Virus record (IMG/VR): IMGVR_UViG_3300017746_002838
Span: 1-34,152 of that record
DNA from: a virus
Strand: one strand, 5' to 3'
DNA length: 34,152 bases
In this document: piece by piece, positions 15,711 to 22,657 of the stretch
Numbering within the stretch: the first letter of the stretch is position 1
Layout: every line of letters starts with the position of its first letter
The notes under the pieces: model-generated
What the model saw: only the letters and a program-made list of their open reading frames with translations
Databases searched by the model: none
Told to the model about the DNA's origin: nothing
Made by a program: the position numbers and the translations under genes

Positions 15711-15921
15711 TGGACTCTACTAATTTAATAAGGTCGCCCACAGTCTTAATATCTAGAATTGCTTCTTCGTCTAAAGAAATGTTTAATTTTTCATCTAATA
15801 TGATGCTGACTTCAACTAAATCATATTCGTCTGCATTTAGTTCGTCTACAAGATTTGTGTTATCTTCTAATGTTTTATCACCGAAATGGTGTGTTAAAAC
15901 TTCTAGTACTGTGTCTCTCAT
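15694..15921 (-). CDS. Acyl-carrier-protein-like protein lacking the phosphopantetheine serine
   Basis: 75 residues, the usual size of an acyl carrier protein, and acidic like ACP. TNLVDELNADEYDLVEVSI aligns with the canonical ACP helix II start (FVEDLGADSLDTVELV), and the remaining helices fit (EEAILDIKTVGDLIKLVE). The Ser of the DSL motif that carries 4'-phosphopantetheine is replaced by Glu (DEY; a GAA codon in the DNA). It therefore cannot be a classical acyl carrier. It could act as an ACP mimic or a binding partner of host enzymes (inference). ATGA overlap with the gene upstream shows translational coupling. Confidence 0.75.
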   Translation of the reverse strand: MRDTVLEVLTHHFGDKTLEDNTNLVDELNADEYDLVEVSIILDEKLNISLDEEAILDIKTVGDLIKLVESNVQST

Positions 15922-16682
15922 CTTCTTCTCAAGGTTAATATATCATCGCAACCAGTTTTACTTATTGCCACAACATCTGTACTTAGTTTGTTAACGGACC
16001 AGTGTCTGCCCAAACTGTGCTGAAGTTTGTTATCTTCAATACTGTTTACTAAGATTGGTTTTTGTGCATACTCATCTAGAACTGCTTTACCAAAGTTAAG
16101 CATATCAAATTTCTGTACACCGTTAGAAGATGTAAATTCTAAAATTTTATCTTCCATTCCCAATTTGTTTATATAACTGTCTTTTATAAAGTTTACTACA
16201 TCTAATTTTTCTTTTTCCACTTTTTTACTTTCCTGTGCTTTTGTAAATTCTTCTTTGGTCATATACTGTGACGGATCTACTATAACAAATGAGCCTAATG
16301 CTGGATCACTGATACTGTATGACTCTTCTGCAAAGTAACTTTTAACTTTGTAATTATTTGACCCTACTAAGTTTTCAACATCTTCTACTATGCCTTTTAA
16401 TTTTTCCATAAAATCTTCATCTCTTTTCATTTCAATAAAGATTAAATGATTGCCGTCGTCATCTGGATTTGGAGATGTTTCTACATCTAACGTTTCGTAT
16501 GCTCCAGTTTCAATAAACTGTGTTAAATCTTCTGCTGGTGCTTTTTCAGACATATAAAAAGCAGTAACAATAACATCTTTTGCTTCGCCTGTCTTAGGAT
16601 TAAATTCATCAATACTAATTTTAGGGACTACTAAATCTTTTAGGTCACCGTGTTGTAAACTATATCTACTGTCCAATGGCAC
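15918..16682 (-). CDS. Probable virion-associated protein of unknown role
   Basis: 254 residues, not recognised with certainty. It starts MPLDSRYSLQHGDLKDLVVP, has an acidic middle and a predicted helical stretch (about 140-160, rich in Lys and Glu), and ends DDILTLRRR. There is no signal peptide or membrane segment. It overlaps both neighbours (17 nt with the 178-residue gene, ATGA with the ACP-like gene) and shares their late promoter. This is the style of T4-like structural or assembly genes. Confidence 0.6.
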   Translation of the reverse strand: MPLDSRYSLQHGDLKDLVVPKISIDEFNPKTGEAKDVIVTAFYMSEKAPAEDLTQFIETGAYETLDVETSPNPDDDGNHLIFIEMKRDEDFMEKLKGIVEDVENLVGSNNYKVKSYFAEESYSISDPALGSFVIVDPSQYMTKEEFTKAQESKKVEKEKLDVVNFIKDSYINKLGMEDKILEFTSSNGVQKFDMLNFGKAVLDEYAQKPILVNSIEDNKLQHSLGRHWSVNKLSTDVVAISKTGCDDILTLRRR

Positions 16683-17202
16683 CTGTATCTCCTTGTGGTT
16701 CTATAGTATCTTCTAATGCTGGAATATCATCTGCTCCAACGGCTTGACTCATTGAGTATTGAATGATATCTTCTTTGGTGTCCTCAATAAACTTACGTGG
16801 CATTCTAATATTTACTAACCAAATAGGACTTTCGTCAATTTTGCTTCTTCTAAATATTCTGCCATTCCTTGTAACTGTTTCAAAATCTTCAGGTGTTTTT
16901 ACACGTCTTGCAGATTTGAATACATCTTCTGTCCATTTGATTTTACAATCTTTTAACAGTAGTCTTTCCACAGCACTTGGATCTGGCATAGACTTCTTGT
17001 CATACATCAATGTAACGTCTACCCAGTACCTAGATGTGTTTGGTCCTTCTACAACTACACCTTTGCTCCAGTTCTTGTAAGCATATAGGTTAATTTTATC
17101 TAATACATCTTCAAACTCGATTAAAAGGTCTAACATTTTGTTATCTTCGTGCAAGTTCTTTACAGTATTGTTTAATAGTAAAGTGTTATATTCTTTAGGC
17201 AT
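16666..17202 (-). CDS. Probable conserved virion or assembly protein of marine T4-like phages
   Basis: 178 residues. A YWVDVTLMYDKKSMPDPSAV segment followed by RLLLKDCKIKWTEDVFKSAR and IWLVNIRMPRKFIED recalls a hypothetical protein family shared by T4-like cyanophages; I cannot name its function. The start is the ATG at 17202, not the in-frame ATG at 17217. The late element at 17221-17228 would begin the transcript near 17215, after the first ATG, and the GGAGA at 17211-17215 lies 8 nt before the second. It heads a late operon running down to about 14117. Confidence 0.65.
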   Translation of the reverse strand: MPKEYNTLLLNNTVKNLHEDNKMLDLLIEFEDVLDKINLYAYKNWSKGVVVEGPNTSRYWVDVTLMYDKKSMPDPSAVERLLLKDCKIKWTEDVFKSARRVKTPEDFETVTRNGRIFRRSKIDESPIWLVNIRMPRKFIEDTKEDIIQYSMSQAVGADDIPALEDTIEPQGDTGAIGQ

Positions 17203-17220
17203 AAGTTTTGTCTCCATAAG

Positions 17221-17228
17221 TATTTATC
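17221..17228 (-). promoter_or_regulatory. T4-type late promoter whose transcript begins at the ribosome site
   Basis: GATAAATA on the minus strand. Predicted initiation at about 17215 is the first G of GGAGA, giving a leader of only about 13 nt before ATG 17202. Confidence 0.65.
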
Positions 17229-17264
17229 TGTTTTTAACAGTAGTGTTAAATGACACGGAAAAGA

Positions 17265-17272
17265 AATAAATA
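17265..17272 (+). promoter_or_regulatory. Possible late-promoter variant upstream of phoH
   Basis: AATAAATA on the plus strand, one mismatch from TATAAATA. Initiation near 17278 gives a leader of about 110 nt containing the terminator-like hairpin at 17328-17364. Confidence 0.4.
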
Positions 17273-17327
17273 TTATTGTAGTGAAAAATAATTACATTAC
17301 AGTTTGTAAACACACAAATTTCTTAAT

Positions 17328-17364
17328 AACCGTGAAGAGAGACGCCTTTCTTAACGGTTTTTTT
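17328..17364 (+). terminator. Terminator-like hairpin in the phoH leader
   Basis: AACCGT (17328-17333) pairs with ACGGTT (17354-17359). After one G-A mismatch, AAGAGA pairs with TTTCTT around the loop GACGCC. A run of T follows to 17364. It stands between the candidate promoter and the phoH ribosome site (AAGGAG, 17376-17381), so it is either an attenuator or the 3' end of a small RNA of about 90 nt. Confidence 0.6.
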
Positions 17365-17387
17365 ATGGCGAAACAAAGGAGATTATT

Positions 17388-18155
17388 ATGTCCAGAAAAT
17401 CACGCAAGAACAGAGAATTCAAAAAAAGAGTTCGAAACTTTTATAACAACAACCAAGGAGATACTTTAAGTATGCAAAATTATAACCACGTAGCATTATC
17501 GACAGCGAATGTCGTAGTAGTACCAAAAACAATTACCCAAGATAAATTAGTAGCAGATATACAAGACACGGCAAAAGACATAGTGTTAGCAATTGGACCT
17601 GCGGGAACGGGTAAAACGTATTTGGCGACAAAGAGTGCTATAAAGGCGTTCGTGTCCAAGGAAGTTAGTAAAATAGTGATTACGAGACCAGCAGTCTCCG
17701 TAGATGAGCAACACGGATTCTTACCAGGCAATCTGGTAGAGAAAATGGCTCCGTGGACCAGACCAATATTCGATGTGTTCGAAGAACATTTCAATCTAAA
17801 AGAAATTGAATATATGCTAGAGATGGGCAAAATAGAAGTTGCACCATTGGCATATATGAGAGGTAGAACTTTTAAAAACACATTTATTATTGCTGATGAG
17901 ATGCAGAATGCAACACCTTCTCAATTTAAAATGCTTATGACAAGAATAGGTAACGGCAGTAAGATGATTGTTACTGGTGACTTAGAACAGCACGACAGAG
18001 GTTTTGAACAAAATGGTTTAAAAGACTTTTGTAATAGATTAAGAGGTTCAGCAACAAGTAAGATTAGTTTGATTGAATTTGATGCTAGAGATATTAAACG
18101 ACACCCTGTGATAGAAGATGTGCTTAGTCTGTATCACACAGAAGTCGTAGAATAA
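17388..18155 (+). CDS. phoH: PhoH-family P-loop ATPase
   Basis: 255 residues. Walker A is GPAGTGKT, Walker B FIIADEMQNATP, and the VTGDLEQHD sensor motif is typical of the PhoH/PhoL family, related to SF1 helicase cores and common in marine T4-like phages. The exact role in infection is unknown; RNA metabolism is often proposed. Two in-frame starts each have a ribosome site: ATG 17388 (AAGGAG, 6-nt spacing) and ATG 17472 (AAGGAG at 17455-17460, 11-nt spacing). The extra 28 residues of the long form are very basic (MSRKSRKNREFKKRVRNF). The 3' end overlaps the convergent small gene by 32 nt. Confidence 0.93.
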   Translation: MSRKSRKNREFKKRVRNFYNNNQGDTLSMQNYNHVALSTANVVVVPKTITQDKLVADIQDTAKDIVLAIGPAGTGKTYLATKSAIKAFVSKEVSKIVITRPAVSVDEQHGFLPGNLVEKMAPWTRPIFDVFEEHFNLKEIEYMLEMGKIEVAPLAYMRGRTFKNTFIIADEMQNATPSQFKMLMTRIGNGSKMIVTGDLEQHDRGFEQNGLKDFCNRLRGSATSKISLIEFDARDIKRHPVIEDVLSLYHTEVVE

Positions 18156-18339
18156 TATCACTTACAGGACGTACTTGATGTTGCTCTAAGTCGTATAGTT
18201 CGCTCATACGATCCACAGCACTTTTGATAGCCACTAAAGGCTCACTTTTGTTTTGCTTGATGTGGCTATGTACAAACCCTAATGGTTTAAACTCAGGTTC
18301 TGTACTTATTATTTCTTTTGCTATTGCTTCTAAATCCAT
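18124..18339 (-). CDS. 71-residue protein of unknown function, convergent with phoH
   Basis: A 72-codon minus-strand frame starting MDLEAIAKEIISTEPEF and ending LLCDTD. It is unrecognised, acidic at the start and looks helical. It fills the otherwise empty gap between phoH and the plus-strand oxygenase. Its ATG lies 7 nt downstream of a good late element (CATAAATA, 18347-18354), and no ribosome site is present, so leaderless expression is predicted. It could be a chance frame, but promoter placement favours a real gene. Confidence 0.55.
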   Translation of the reverse strand: MDLEAIAKEIISTEPEFKPLGFVHSHIKQNKSEPLVAIKSAVDRMSELYDLEQHQVRPVSDIILRLLCDTD

Positions 18340-18346
18340 TGTGTAG

Positions 18347-18354
18347 TATTTATG
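18347..18354 (-). promoter_or_regulatory. Late-type promoter (CATAAATA), left arm of a divergent pair
   Basis: CATAAATA on the minus strand, 7 nt before the ATG at 18339. It stands 5 bp from an opposing element at 18360-18367, so one small island would drive both directions. Confidence 0.5.
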
Positions 18355-18359
18355 TGGTG

Positions 18360-18367
18360 GCTAAATA
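18360..18367 (+). promoter_or_regulatory. Late-promoter variant (GCTAAATA), right arm of a divergent pair
   Basis: GCTAAATA on the plus strand, 7 nt before ATG 18375. The TAAATACTT extension is shared with the elements at 9921 and 17221. Confidence 0.45.
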
Positions 18368-18374
18368 CTTGGGA

Positions 18375-18920
18375 ATGATAAAAGAACTCAATAACAATAT
18401 AGACTGTGATAAGATAGTAGAAGCATACAAACTTATAGAAGACAAGTTTGATTTATCTAATCCTTTTCCAGCAGTAAGTATAACCAGTTTAGATGGCGAA
18501 GATGATTGGACATACTCCACACAAAAGACTGCTGACTTGTCTGTGCAAGAGTCCCAACTGAGTGTGTTGAACAATAGTCTTAAAGGAACTTATTACGAAG
18601 ATTTAATTTCACAATATCCAGAGTATTACAGATGGAGAGTATTGTGTATTCCGGGCAAACGTATATACAATGTACATCAAGATTCAAAGCCTAATCAAGG
18701 CAATGTGTCAAACATAAGAGTACATATACCTATGGTTACAAATGAACAATGTTTCTTTCAATTTTGGAATGGTAGACCTGAAGCAAATACACAAAGTATT
18801 GTTAGGTCATATCATATGGAAGTTGGGAAGGCATATGAAGTTAATACTTCAAATTATCATTCTGCTGTGAATTTTGGTACTGAGTTTAGATACCACTTGA
18901 TAGGTGTGAAATACGTTTAA
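18375..18920 (+). CDS. Aspartyl/asparaginyl beta-hydroxylase-like 2OG-Fe(II) oxygenase
   Basis: 181 residues from ATG 18375. The frame is open upstream to 18318, but that part overlaps the divergent promoter and does not look coding. The metal ligands fit the cupin-type oxygenase pattern: H101 and D103 in YNVHQDS, and H162 in SNYHSAVN. R172 (TEFRYHLIG) is placed for the 2-oxoglutarate carboxylate. HIPMVTNEQCFFQFW and EVGKAYEVN match the beta-hydroxylase core. The substrate is unknown. The 3' end overlaps the convergent sufE-like gene by 35 nt. Confidence 0.75.
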   Translation: MIKELNNNIDCDKIVEAYKLIEDKFDLSNPFPAVSITSLDGEDDWTYSTQKTADLSVQESQLSVLNNSLKGTYYEDLISQYPEYYRWRVLCIPGKRIYNVHQDSKPNQGNVSNIRVHIPMVTNEQCFFQFWNGRPEANTQSIVRSYHMEVGKAYEVNTSNYHSAVNFGTEFRYHLIGVKYV

Positions 18921-19275
18921 AAGCAGACTCCAAACCTGTTTGTCTTTGCATAGTAATCTTATTCCCAAAAGGCAATTGACTCATAAAAACGTCAAAGTCA
19001 TTTTCATTAAAAACTTTTTCATCTTGGAATCTTACTAGCAAAATATGTAGTAGTCCTCCTACTAATTTGCTTTCTGTAAAGAATGTAAACCGTTTAGATA
19101 TTTCATCTTTGTAACACCAAACTTTACTTTGACAGCCATACACTCTGTATTCGTCTGTACATCTAGTTTGGTCAAACTGAGGAAGACAATCTGACAAACT
19201 CATTATAAATTCGTACTTGTCTAAATCTTCCTCTAATATTTCTAACGTGTCTTTGATTTCTTCGAAGTTATTCAC
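18886..19275 (-). CDS. SufE-like sulfur-transfer protein for Fe-S assembly
   Basis: 129 residues, about the length of SufE (138). RTDEYRVYGCQSKVW is the SufE active-site region (E. coli VHGCQSQVW), with the sulfur-accepting cysteine at C48. The N-terminal helices, LPQFDQTRC, and the end (SFxxGLESAFKRI-like, TGLESAFKRI) also align. SufE takes persulfide sulfur from the SufS desulfurase and activates it; here a host desulfurase must be the partner because none is encoded. The start is a GTG at 19275, inside the stop region of the gene upstream. It fits with the A-type carrier (30327-30653) and the radical SAM pair. Confidence 0.87.
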   Translation of the reverse strand: MNNFEEIKDTLEILEEDLDKYEFIMSLSDCLPQFDQTRCTDEYRVYGCQSKVWCYKDEISKRFTFFTESKLVGGLLHILLVRFQDEKVFNENDFDVFMSQLPFGNKITMQRQTGLESAFKRISHLSSGI

Positions 19276-19483
19276 TGTTGGCGTTTTTATCCACCCATAC
19301 TATTTCAATGCCCCTACGTGCTAATTCGTTACGGCATTTCTGCTTGATTTTAGGCTTTTGCCCGTTGTTAATATATTCTATTAATTCTTCTTTGGAAGTA
19401 TTCTTAATATAAAAGTTTTGTGTAACAACTGTTTTTGTACCACGTGCTACTGTTTTTTGTGTTGCTGAAAATTTTGTTGGCAT
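19268..19483 (-). CDS. Small basic conserved phage protein
   Basis: 71 residues starting MPTKFSATQKTVARGTKTVV, with IKQKCRNELARRGIEIVWV near the end. I recall similar short proteins in T4-like cyanophages but know no function. It is strongly basic, which suggests nucleic-acid binding. GGGAGA precedes the ATG, overlapping the 3' end of the 56-residue gene. It is translationally linked to the sufE-like gene (8-nt overlap). Confidence 0.65.
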   Translation of the reverse strand: MPTKFSATQKTVARGTKTVVTQNFYIKNTSKEELIEYINNGQKPKIKQKCRNELARRGIEIVWVDKNANSE

Positions 19484-19485
19484 AG

Positions 19486-19656
19486 TTATCTCCCTTGTCC
19501 TCTATTAATTGCCATAGAGCGTTTTTTACTTTTGTTCATAGTAGACATTGCAATTTTTACTCTGCGTCCTCTACCACCAACACCAGTCGAAGAACACTTT
19601 CTTCCGTTGCCGTTAATTAATGATTTGTTTGCCTTTCTTCTACTTGCTTTTGCCAT
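19486..19656 (-). CDS. 56-residue highly basic protein
   Basis: A 57-codon frame, ATG at 19656 and stop at 19486-19488. The product starts MAKASRRKANKSLINGNGRK and is about one third Lys and Arg with several Gly, like a small ribosomal or nucleic-acid-packaging protein. The family is not known to me. AAGGAG lies 4 nt before the ATG, and a late-type element sits at 19678-19685. It is followed without a gap by the 71-residue basic gene. Confidence 0.65.
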   Translation of the reverse strand: MAKASRRKANKSLINGNGRKCSSTGVGGRGRRVKIAMSTMNKSKKRSMAINRGQGR

Positions 19657-19677
19657 TTTGCTCCTTGGTTGATGTTA

Positions 19678-19685
19678 TATTTATT
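19678..19685 (-). promoter_or_regulatory. Late-promoter variant (AATAAATA) for the small basic genes and sufE
   Basis: AATAAATA on the minus strand, overlapping the stop of the gene upstream. Initiation near 19672 leaves a short leader with AAGGAG. Confidence 0.5.
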
Positions 19686-20499
19686 ATTCGTCTCTTAAAT
19701 TGTTATTAGTTTTGATTGCCTTTTCTAGTAATTTTAGTTCTGCTTTTAACATTTTAGAATAGTGCAATAATGCTTTTGTGTCTTTTGGAAAACAATGTCC
19801 TCCAAATCCATATTTGCCATCAGGGCCTGGTACTTTCATATGACTGTTGCCCATACGTGGATCTCTAGTCAACATATCTGTAAATTGTTCCCAACTTGCT
19901 CTTGCACCACTTACATCATATAATTTTGCTAATTCATTAAACCAAATAACTTTGGTTGCTAACCAACTGTTAATAGTATACTTAATAAGACTTGCTGTGA
20001 TTAAGTCTACTTTAAAAGTAGGAACAACTTTTACATTGCTGTGCCTATGATATACTTTTTCAACAAAATCACAATCTTTCCATTTGCCACCTAACACTTG
20101 CATATTTGGATTTATAAAATCATCGTGTGCATTTGCTTCTGTGAGGAACTCTGGATTGTAAACTATACGCAATTTAAAGTCCTTTTTAAACGTTGTTAAG
20201 TGATGTGGTGTAATAGTACTCTTTATCACAACAACGCCTTTATACGACTGATTATGCAGTTCTACGAGTGTTTCTTGCACTATACTGACATCTACATCGT
20301 ATTGTTCATCACGTTGTGGAGTAGGCACACATACAAAAAGGAGTGGTGGATCAAAGTCATTGACAAGTTTATCAATTGTGTTGTCCTCTGAAATTTTAGG
20401 ATCCACCACAAACTGTTTAACGGTATCAGTATTAAACCCATTGGCTACTGCACCGCCTACGAAACCTTTTCCTATTATACCTATCTTAACATCAGTCAT
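19684..20499 (-). CDS. UDP-glucose/GDP-mannose dehydrogenase-like protein lacking the C-terminal domain
   Basis: 271 residues against about 390-430 for full enzymes. The NAD-binding Rossmann domain (GIIGKGFVGGAVANGF, 7-22) and the central domain are present. Key residues appear kept: YNPEFLTEANAHDDFINP (114-131), the catalytic-region K173 in SLIKYTINSW, and the nucleophilic C236 in FGGHCFPKD. The frame stops soon after, so the domain that completes UDP-sugar binding is missing. Such short forms are seen in marine phages. It would oxidise a nucleotide sugar to the uronic acid, if active; the acceptor is unknown. ATGA overlap with the downstream membrane-protein gene. Confidence 0.8.
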   Translation of the reverse strand: MTDVKIGIIGKGFVGGAVANGFNTDTVKQFVVDPKISEDNTIDKLVNDFDPPLLFVCVPTPQRDEQYDVDVSIVQETLVELHNQSYKGVVVIKSTITPHHLTTFKKDFKLRIVYNPEFLTEANAHDDFINPNMQVLGGKWKDCDFVEKVYHRHSNVKVVPTFKVDLITASLIKYTINSWLATKVIWFNELAKLYDVSGARASWEQFTDMLTRDPRMGNSHMKVPGPDGKYGFGGHCFPKDTKALLHYSKMLKAELKLLEKAIKTNNNLRDE

Positions 20500-20873
20500 C
20501 GTATAACCTCTGCTAAGTTCATTAATACTGCTGTGCCTGTTATTGCACTACCTATCATAATTGCTTTATCATTCCAACAATGACCGACATATACCCAAGC
20601 AATAGAACTGAGAGCATAAGCAACTTTACCTAGTGTTAAAAAATCTGCACTTTGTAAAAACACTCCTAATACAGCAAGTGTTGTTGCCAACCATTTGATA
20701 TAACTATCCAATCCGCCTGTTGGGGTACTTGGTGAGAATATATCAACTTGCTCTTGCAGTTCATCCATCTCTTTCTTAAGACGACTTCTTTCTGCATTTA
20801 GTTCCATCGCAAGACGTCCAGCCTTGCTCATAGGATCAAGTTTATTAACTTCTTCCTTAAATGACTTTTCCAT
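20496..20873 (-). CDS. Small membrane protein with N-terminal coiled coil (paralogue of the next gene)
   Basis: 125 residues. A charged N-terminal helix, likely a coiled coil (about 17-47, NAERSRLKKEMDELQEQ), is followed by about three hydrophobic segments (YIKWLATTLAVLGVF; LSSIAWVYVGHCW; MIGSAITGTAVLM). The pattern K-W...W...W-N-D-K-A is shared with the upstream gene at 20873-21178, so the two are paralogues. A holin is possible by size and topology but not supported by any motif. The start overlaps the previous stop by one base (TAATG). Confidence 0.65.
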   Translation of the reverse strand: MEKSFKEEVNKLDPMSKAGRLAMELNAERSRLKKEMDELQEQVDIFSPSTPTGGLDSYIKWLATTLAVLGVFLQSADFLTLGKVAYALSSIAWVYVGHCWNDKAIMIGSAITGTAVLMNLAEVIR

Positions 20874-21178
20874 TATATCATATACTCTGTGATAAGTGTT
20901 CTAATGAACAACACAATACCGACACCATTAAGTAATATTAATGCTCTGTCCTTCCATAACAAACCAACAATCATCCAACCTGTTACACCTATAAGACTTA
21001 ATACTGTGTCTAATAATTGTAAGTATGACGGTTCTGGAATACCTCTTATGCTCATACTTGCAAGTATAAAGCAACTGGCAGTCCATTTTACATACCAACT
21101 AAGGTCTTGTTTTGGAGTAGCACTTTTTTGAATACGTTTGCTATTCTTTATTTCGTCTGGATGAAAATCGTTTGTCAT
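20873..21178 (-). CDS. Small membrane protein (paralogue of its neighbour)
   Basis: 101 residues with a charged cytoplasmic-type N-terminus and three hydrophobic segments (WTASCFILASMSI; LSLIGVTGWMIVGLLW; LILLNGVGIVLFI). The WKDRA motif after the second segment matches WNDKA of the neighbour. Function unknown. A consensus sigma70 promoter (21186-21214) places the start of transcription one or two bases before the ATG, with no ribosome site. Confidence 0.65.
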   Translation of the reverse strand: MTNDFHPDEIKNSKRIQKSATPKQDLSWYVKWTASCFILASMSIRGIPEPSYLQLLDTVLSLIGVTGWMIVGLLWKDRALILLNGVGIVLFIRTLITEYMI

Positions 21179-21185
21179 AATTGGT

Positions 21186-21214
21186 ATTATACAGTAAAAT
21201 GTATCTTATGTCAA
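21186..21214 (-). promoter_or_regulatory. Exact consensus sigma70 promoter TTGACA-N17-TATAAT
   Basis: Both hexamers are exact, with a 17-nt spacer. TATAAT is followed by 7 nt and then ATG 21178, so the mRNA is predicted to be essentially leaderless. The -35 lies within the 3' end of the radical SAM gene. It would drive the two membrane proteins and the dehydrogenase-like gene early. Confidence 0.85.
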
Positions 21215-22657
21215 TAACCAATTTGACTTCTCTTTGATATATTTTTGCATCATTGTGTCCTGTGTGCCTTGGGCAAACATAATCATATTGTTATATTCTG
21301 CCCATTTCATATTTGGAATAAGTGCTTTCATACTGGATATTTCGTGTGCAGAATAAAGACTTGTTAGATTCTTTGAAAAATAGGCATTTATTTTGGAGTT
21401 TATATCCCTTGAGTGATTTCTATTAGTCCACTCGTTTTCCCAATAGTCACTGCCATACCCTAATTTTAAATCTTCGTAGTTTTGTTCATCAGGTAAAATA
21501 GTGTATCCGTATTTTTCAGGATCTTTATCAAACTCACTTTTAATTTCTTCGTTTTCTAACTTACTGTATAATCTCAATGTAAATGCACCAGCACTGGTTA
21601 AAAGTTGCTCGTTTACTATACGTTCTGCGTGATGCCAAATAGATTGTTCTGAGTCTCCACTTAACCCTATAATAAAGTTACCATATGTAAAAGCATCTGG
21701 CATTTCACGTTTTACTAATCTTAAGGTATCATAATTTTTTTCAGGCTTACCACCTTTACGAATCATCTTGGTAGCGGCAGGGTTCATACTTTCTATACCA
21801 AAATATAATCCGTGCAATCTGGATTCGTTCATTAGGTCTACTTGATGAGGTTTTGCACCAATAATATCCATACGAGCAAAACTCATAAGCCAAGGTTCAA
21901 ATGTCAACTGCCGTTTTGCATCTACAAGTAATTGTAATTTTGCATCTTCTTCGTTGATAGTGTCGTCTGCCAAAAAGAAGTTTGTTATGCCTGCTTTGTC
22001 ATAAGCCGTTTGCATTGTTTCAACCAATCTATCCACAGTATTCAGTTGTGGGTTTTTGTTGTTTCTATAATCGTATCCACAAAAACTGCAATTGAACTTG
22101 CACCCTAATGCAGTCTCTATTGTCATTAACTCCTGTGGTTGCCAAAAGTCGTTTTCTTCTATTACATTATAAACAGGGTCGTCCATTATTACGCCTGTTG
22201 GGTTTTTATAACAAGGTGGATTCTCAAATACTCGATAGTTGCTAATGTCTTTGCCTTGTAAATATGCTAACAATATGTTTGTGCATCTGCCTATCAGCAT
22301 TATATCTACCCAACTTTCATCACCTTGAGGTTCTCTAAATCCTCCCAACATAACTTTGAGTTGAGGTATATCTTTTTGTAATTCTTCTACAAGTTCTTTG
22401 TAATAGTCTCTGCCACTAGCATCAATACTGCCACTGTAACCAATCAAACATTCTTCCTCATCGCCGAACCAAGTCAACATAGATTTAACAAGTAAGTCCT
22501 TGGGCCAGGACAGGAAGTAATCTATGTTGGTAGCATCAATACCTAACTTTCTTGCTTCTTGAGTAACATAGTATGCACCAACGGCTCTGCTGTTATTTTT
22601 TATATCACCTGCTTTGGTATTCTTGATATGTAGGTCTGATAATACTAAAAATTTCAT
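21206..22657 (-). CDS. Radical SAM enzyme (second of a tandem pair)
   Basis: 483 residues. The cluster motif is C186-x3-C190-x2-C193 (GCKFNCSFCGYDY), which binds the [4Fe-4S] cluster that cleaves S-adenosylmethionine. The first 180 residues resemble a Rossmann-like, B12-binding-type domain (IGYSGSIDASG, KVMLGGF), but the B12 signature DxHxxG is not visible. ESMNPAATKMIRKGG and FIIGLSGDSE are typical radical SAM core strands. It is a close paralogue of the upstream gene, most alike in the first 200 residues and diverging toward the C-terminus. ATGA overlap ensures coupled translation. The reaction is unknown. Confidence 0.85.
   Translation of the reverse strand: MKFLVLSDLHIKNTKAGDIKNNSRAVGAYYVTQEARKLGIDATNIDYFLSWPKDLLVKSMLTWFGDEEECLIGYSGSIDASGRDYYKELVEELQKDIPQLKVMLGGFREPQGDESWVDIMLIGRCTNILLAYLQGKDISNYRVFENPPCYKNPTGVIMDDPVYNVIEENDFWQPQELMTIETALGCKFNCSFCGYDYRNNKNPQLNTVDRLVETMQTAYDKAGITNFFLADDTINEEDAKLQLLVDAKRQLTFEPWLMSFARMDIIGAKPHQVDLMNESRLHGLYFGIESMNPAATKMIRKGGKPEKNYDTLRLVKREMPDAFTYGNFIIGLSGDSEQSIWHHAERIVNEQLLTSAGAFTLRLYSKLENEEIKSEFDKDPEKYGYTILPDEQNYEDLKLGYGSDYWENEWTNRNHSRDINSKINAYFSKNLTSLYSAHEISSMKALIPNMKWAEYNNMIMFAQGTQDTMMQKYIKEKSNWLLT

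Noticed and set aside
17200-17217. ATG at 17217 as start of the 178-residue gene
   Set aside because: It lies only 3 nt from the late element, upstream of the predicted first base, and has no ribosome site; ATG 17202 has GGAGA at the right distance.
17281-17469. Plus-strand frame of 62 codons before and across the start of phoH
   Set aside because: It runs through the terminator-like hairpin and is out of frame with phoH; no ribosome site.
20496-21178. Holin assignment for the two small membrane proteins
   Set aside because: Size and topology allow it, but they sit under an early promoter, away from the lysis genes, and carry no holin-specific feature.
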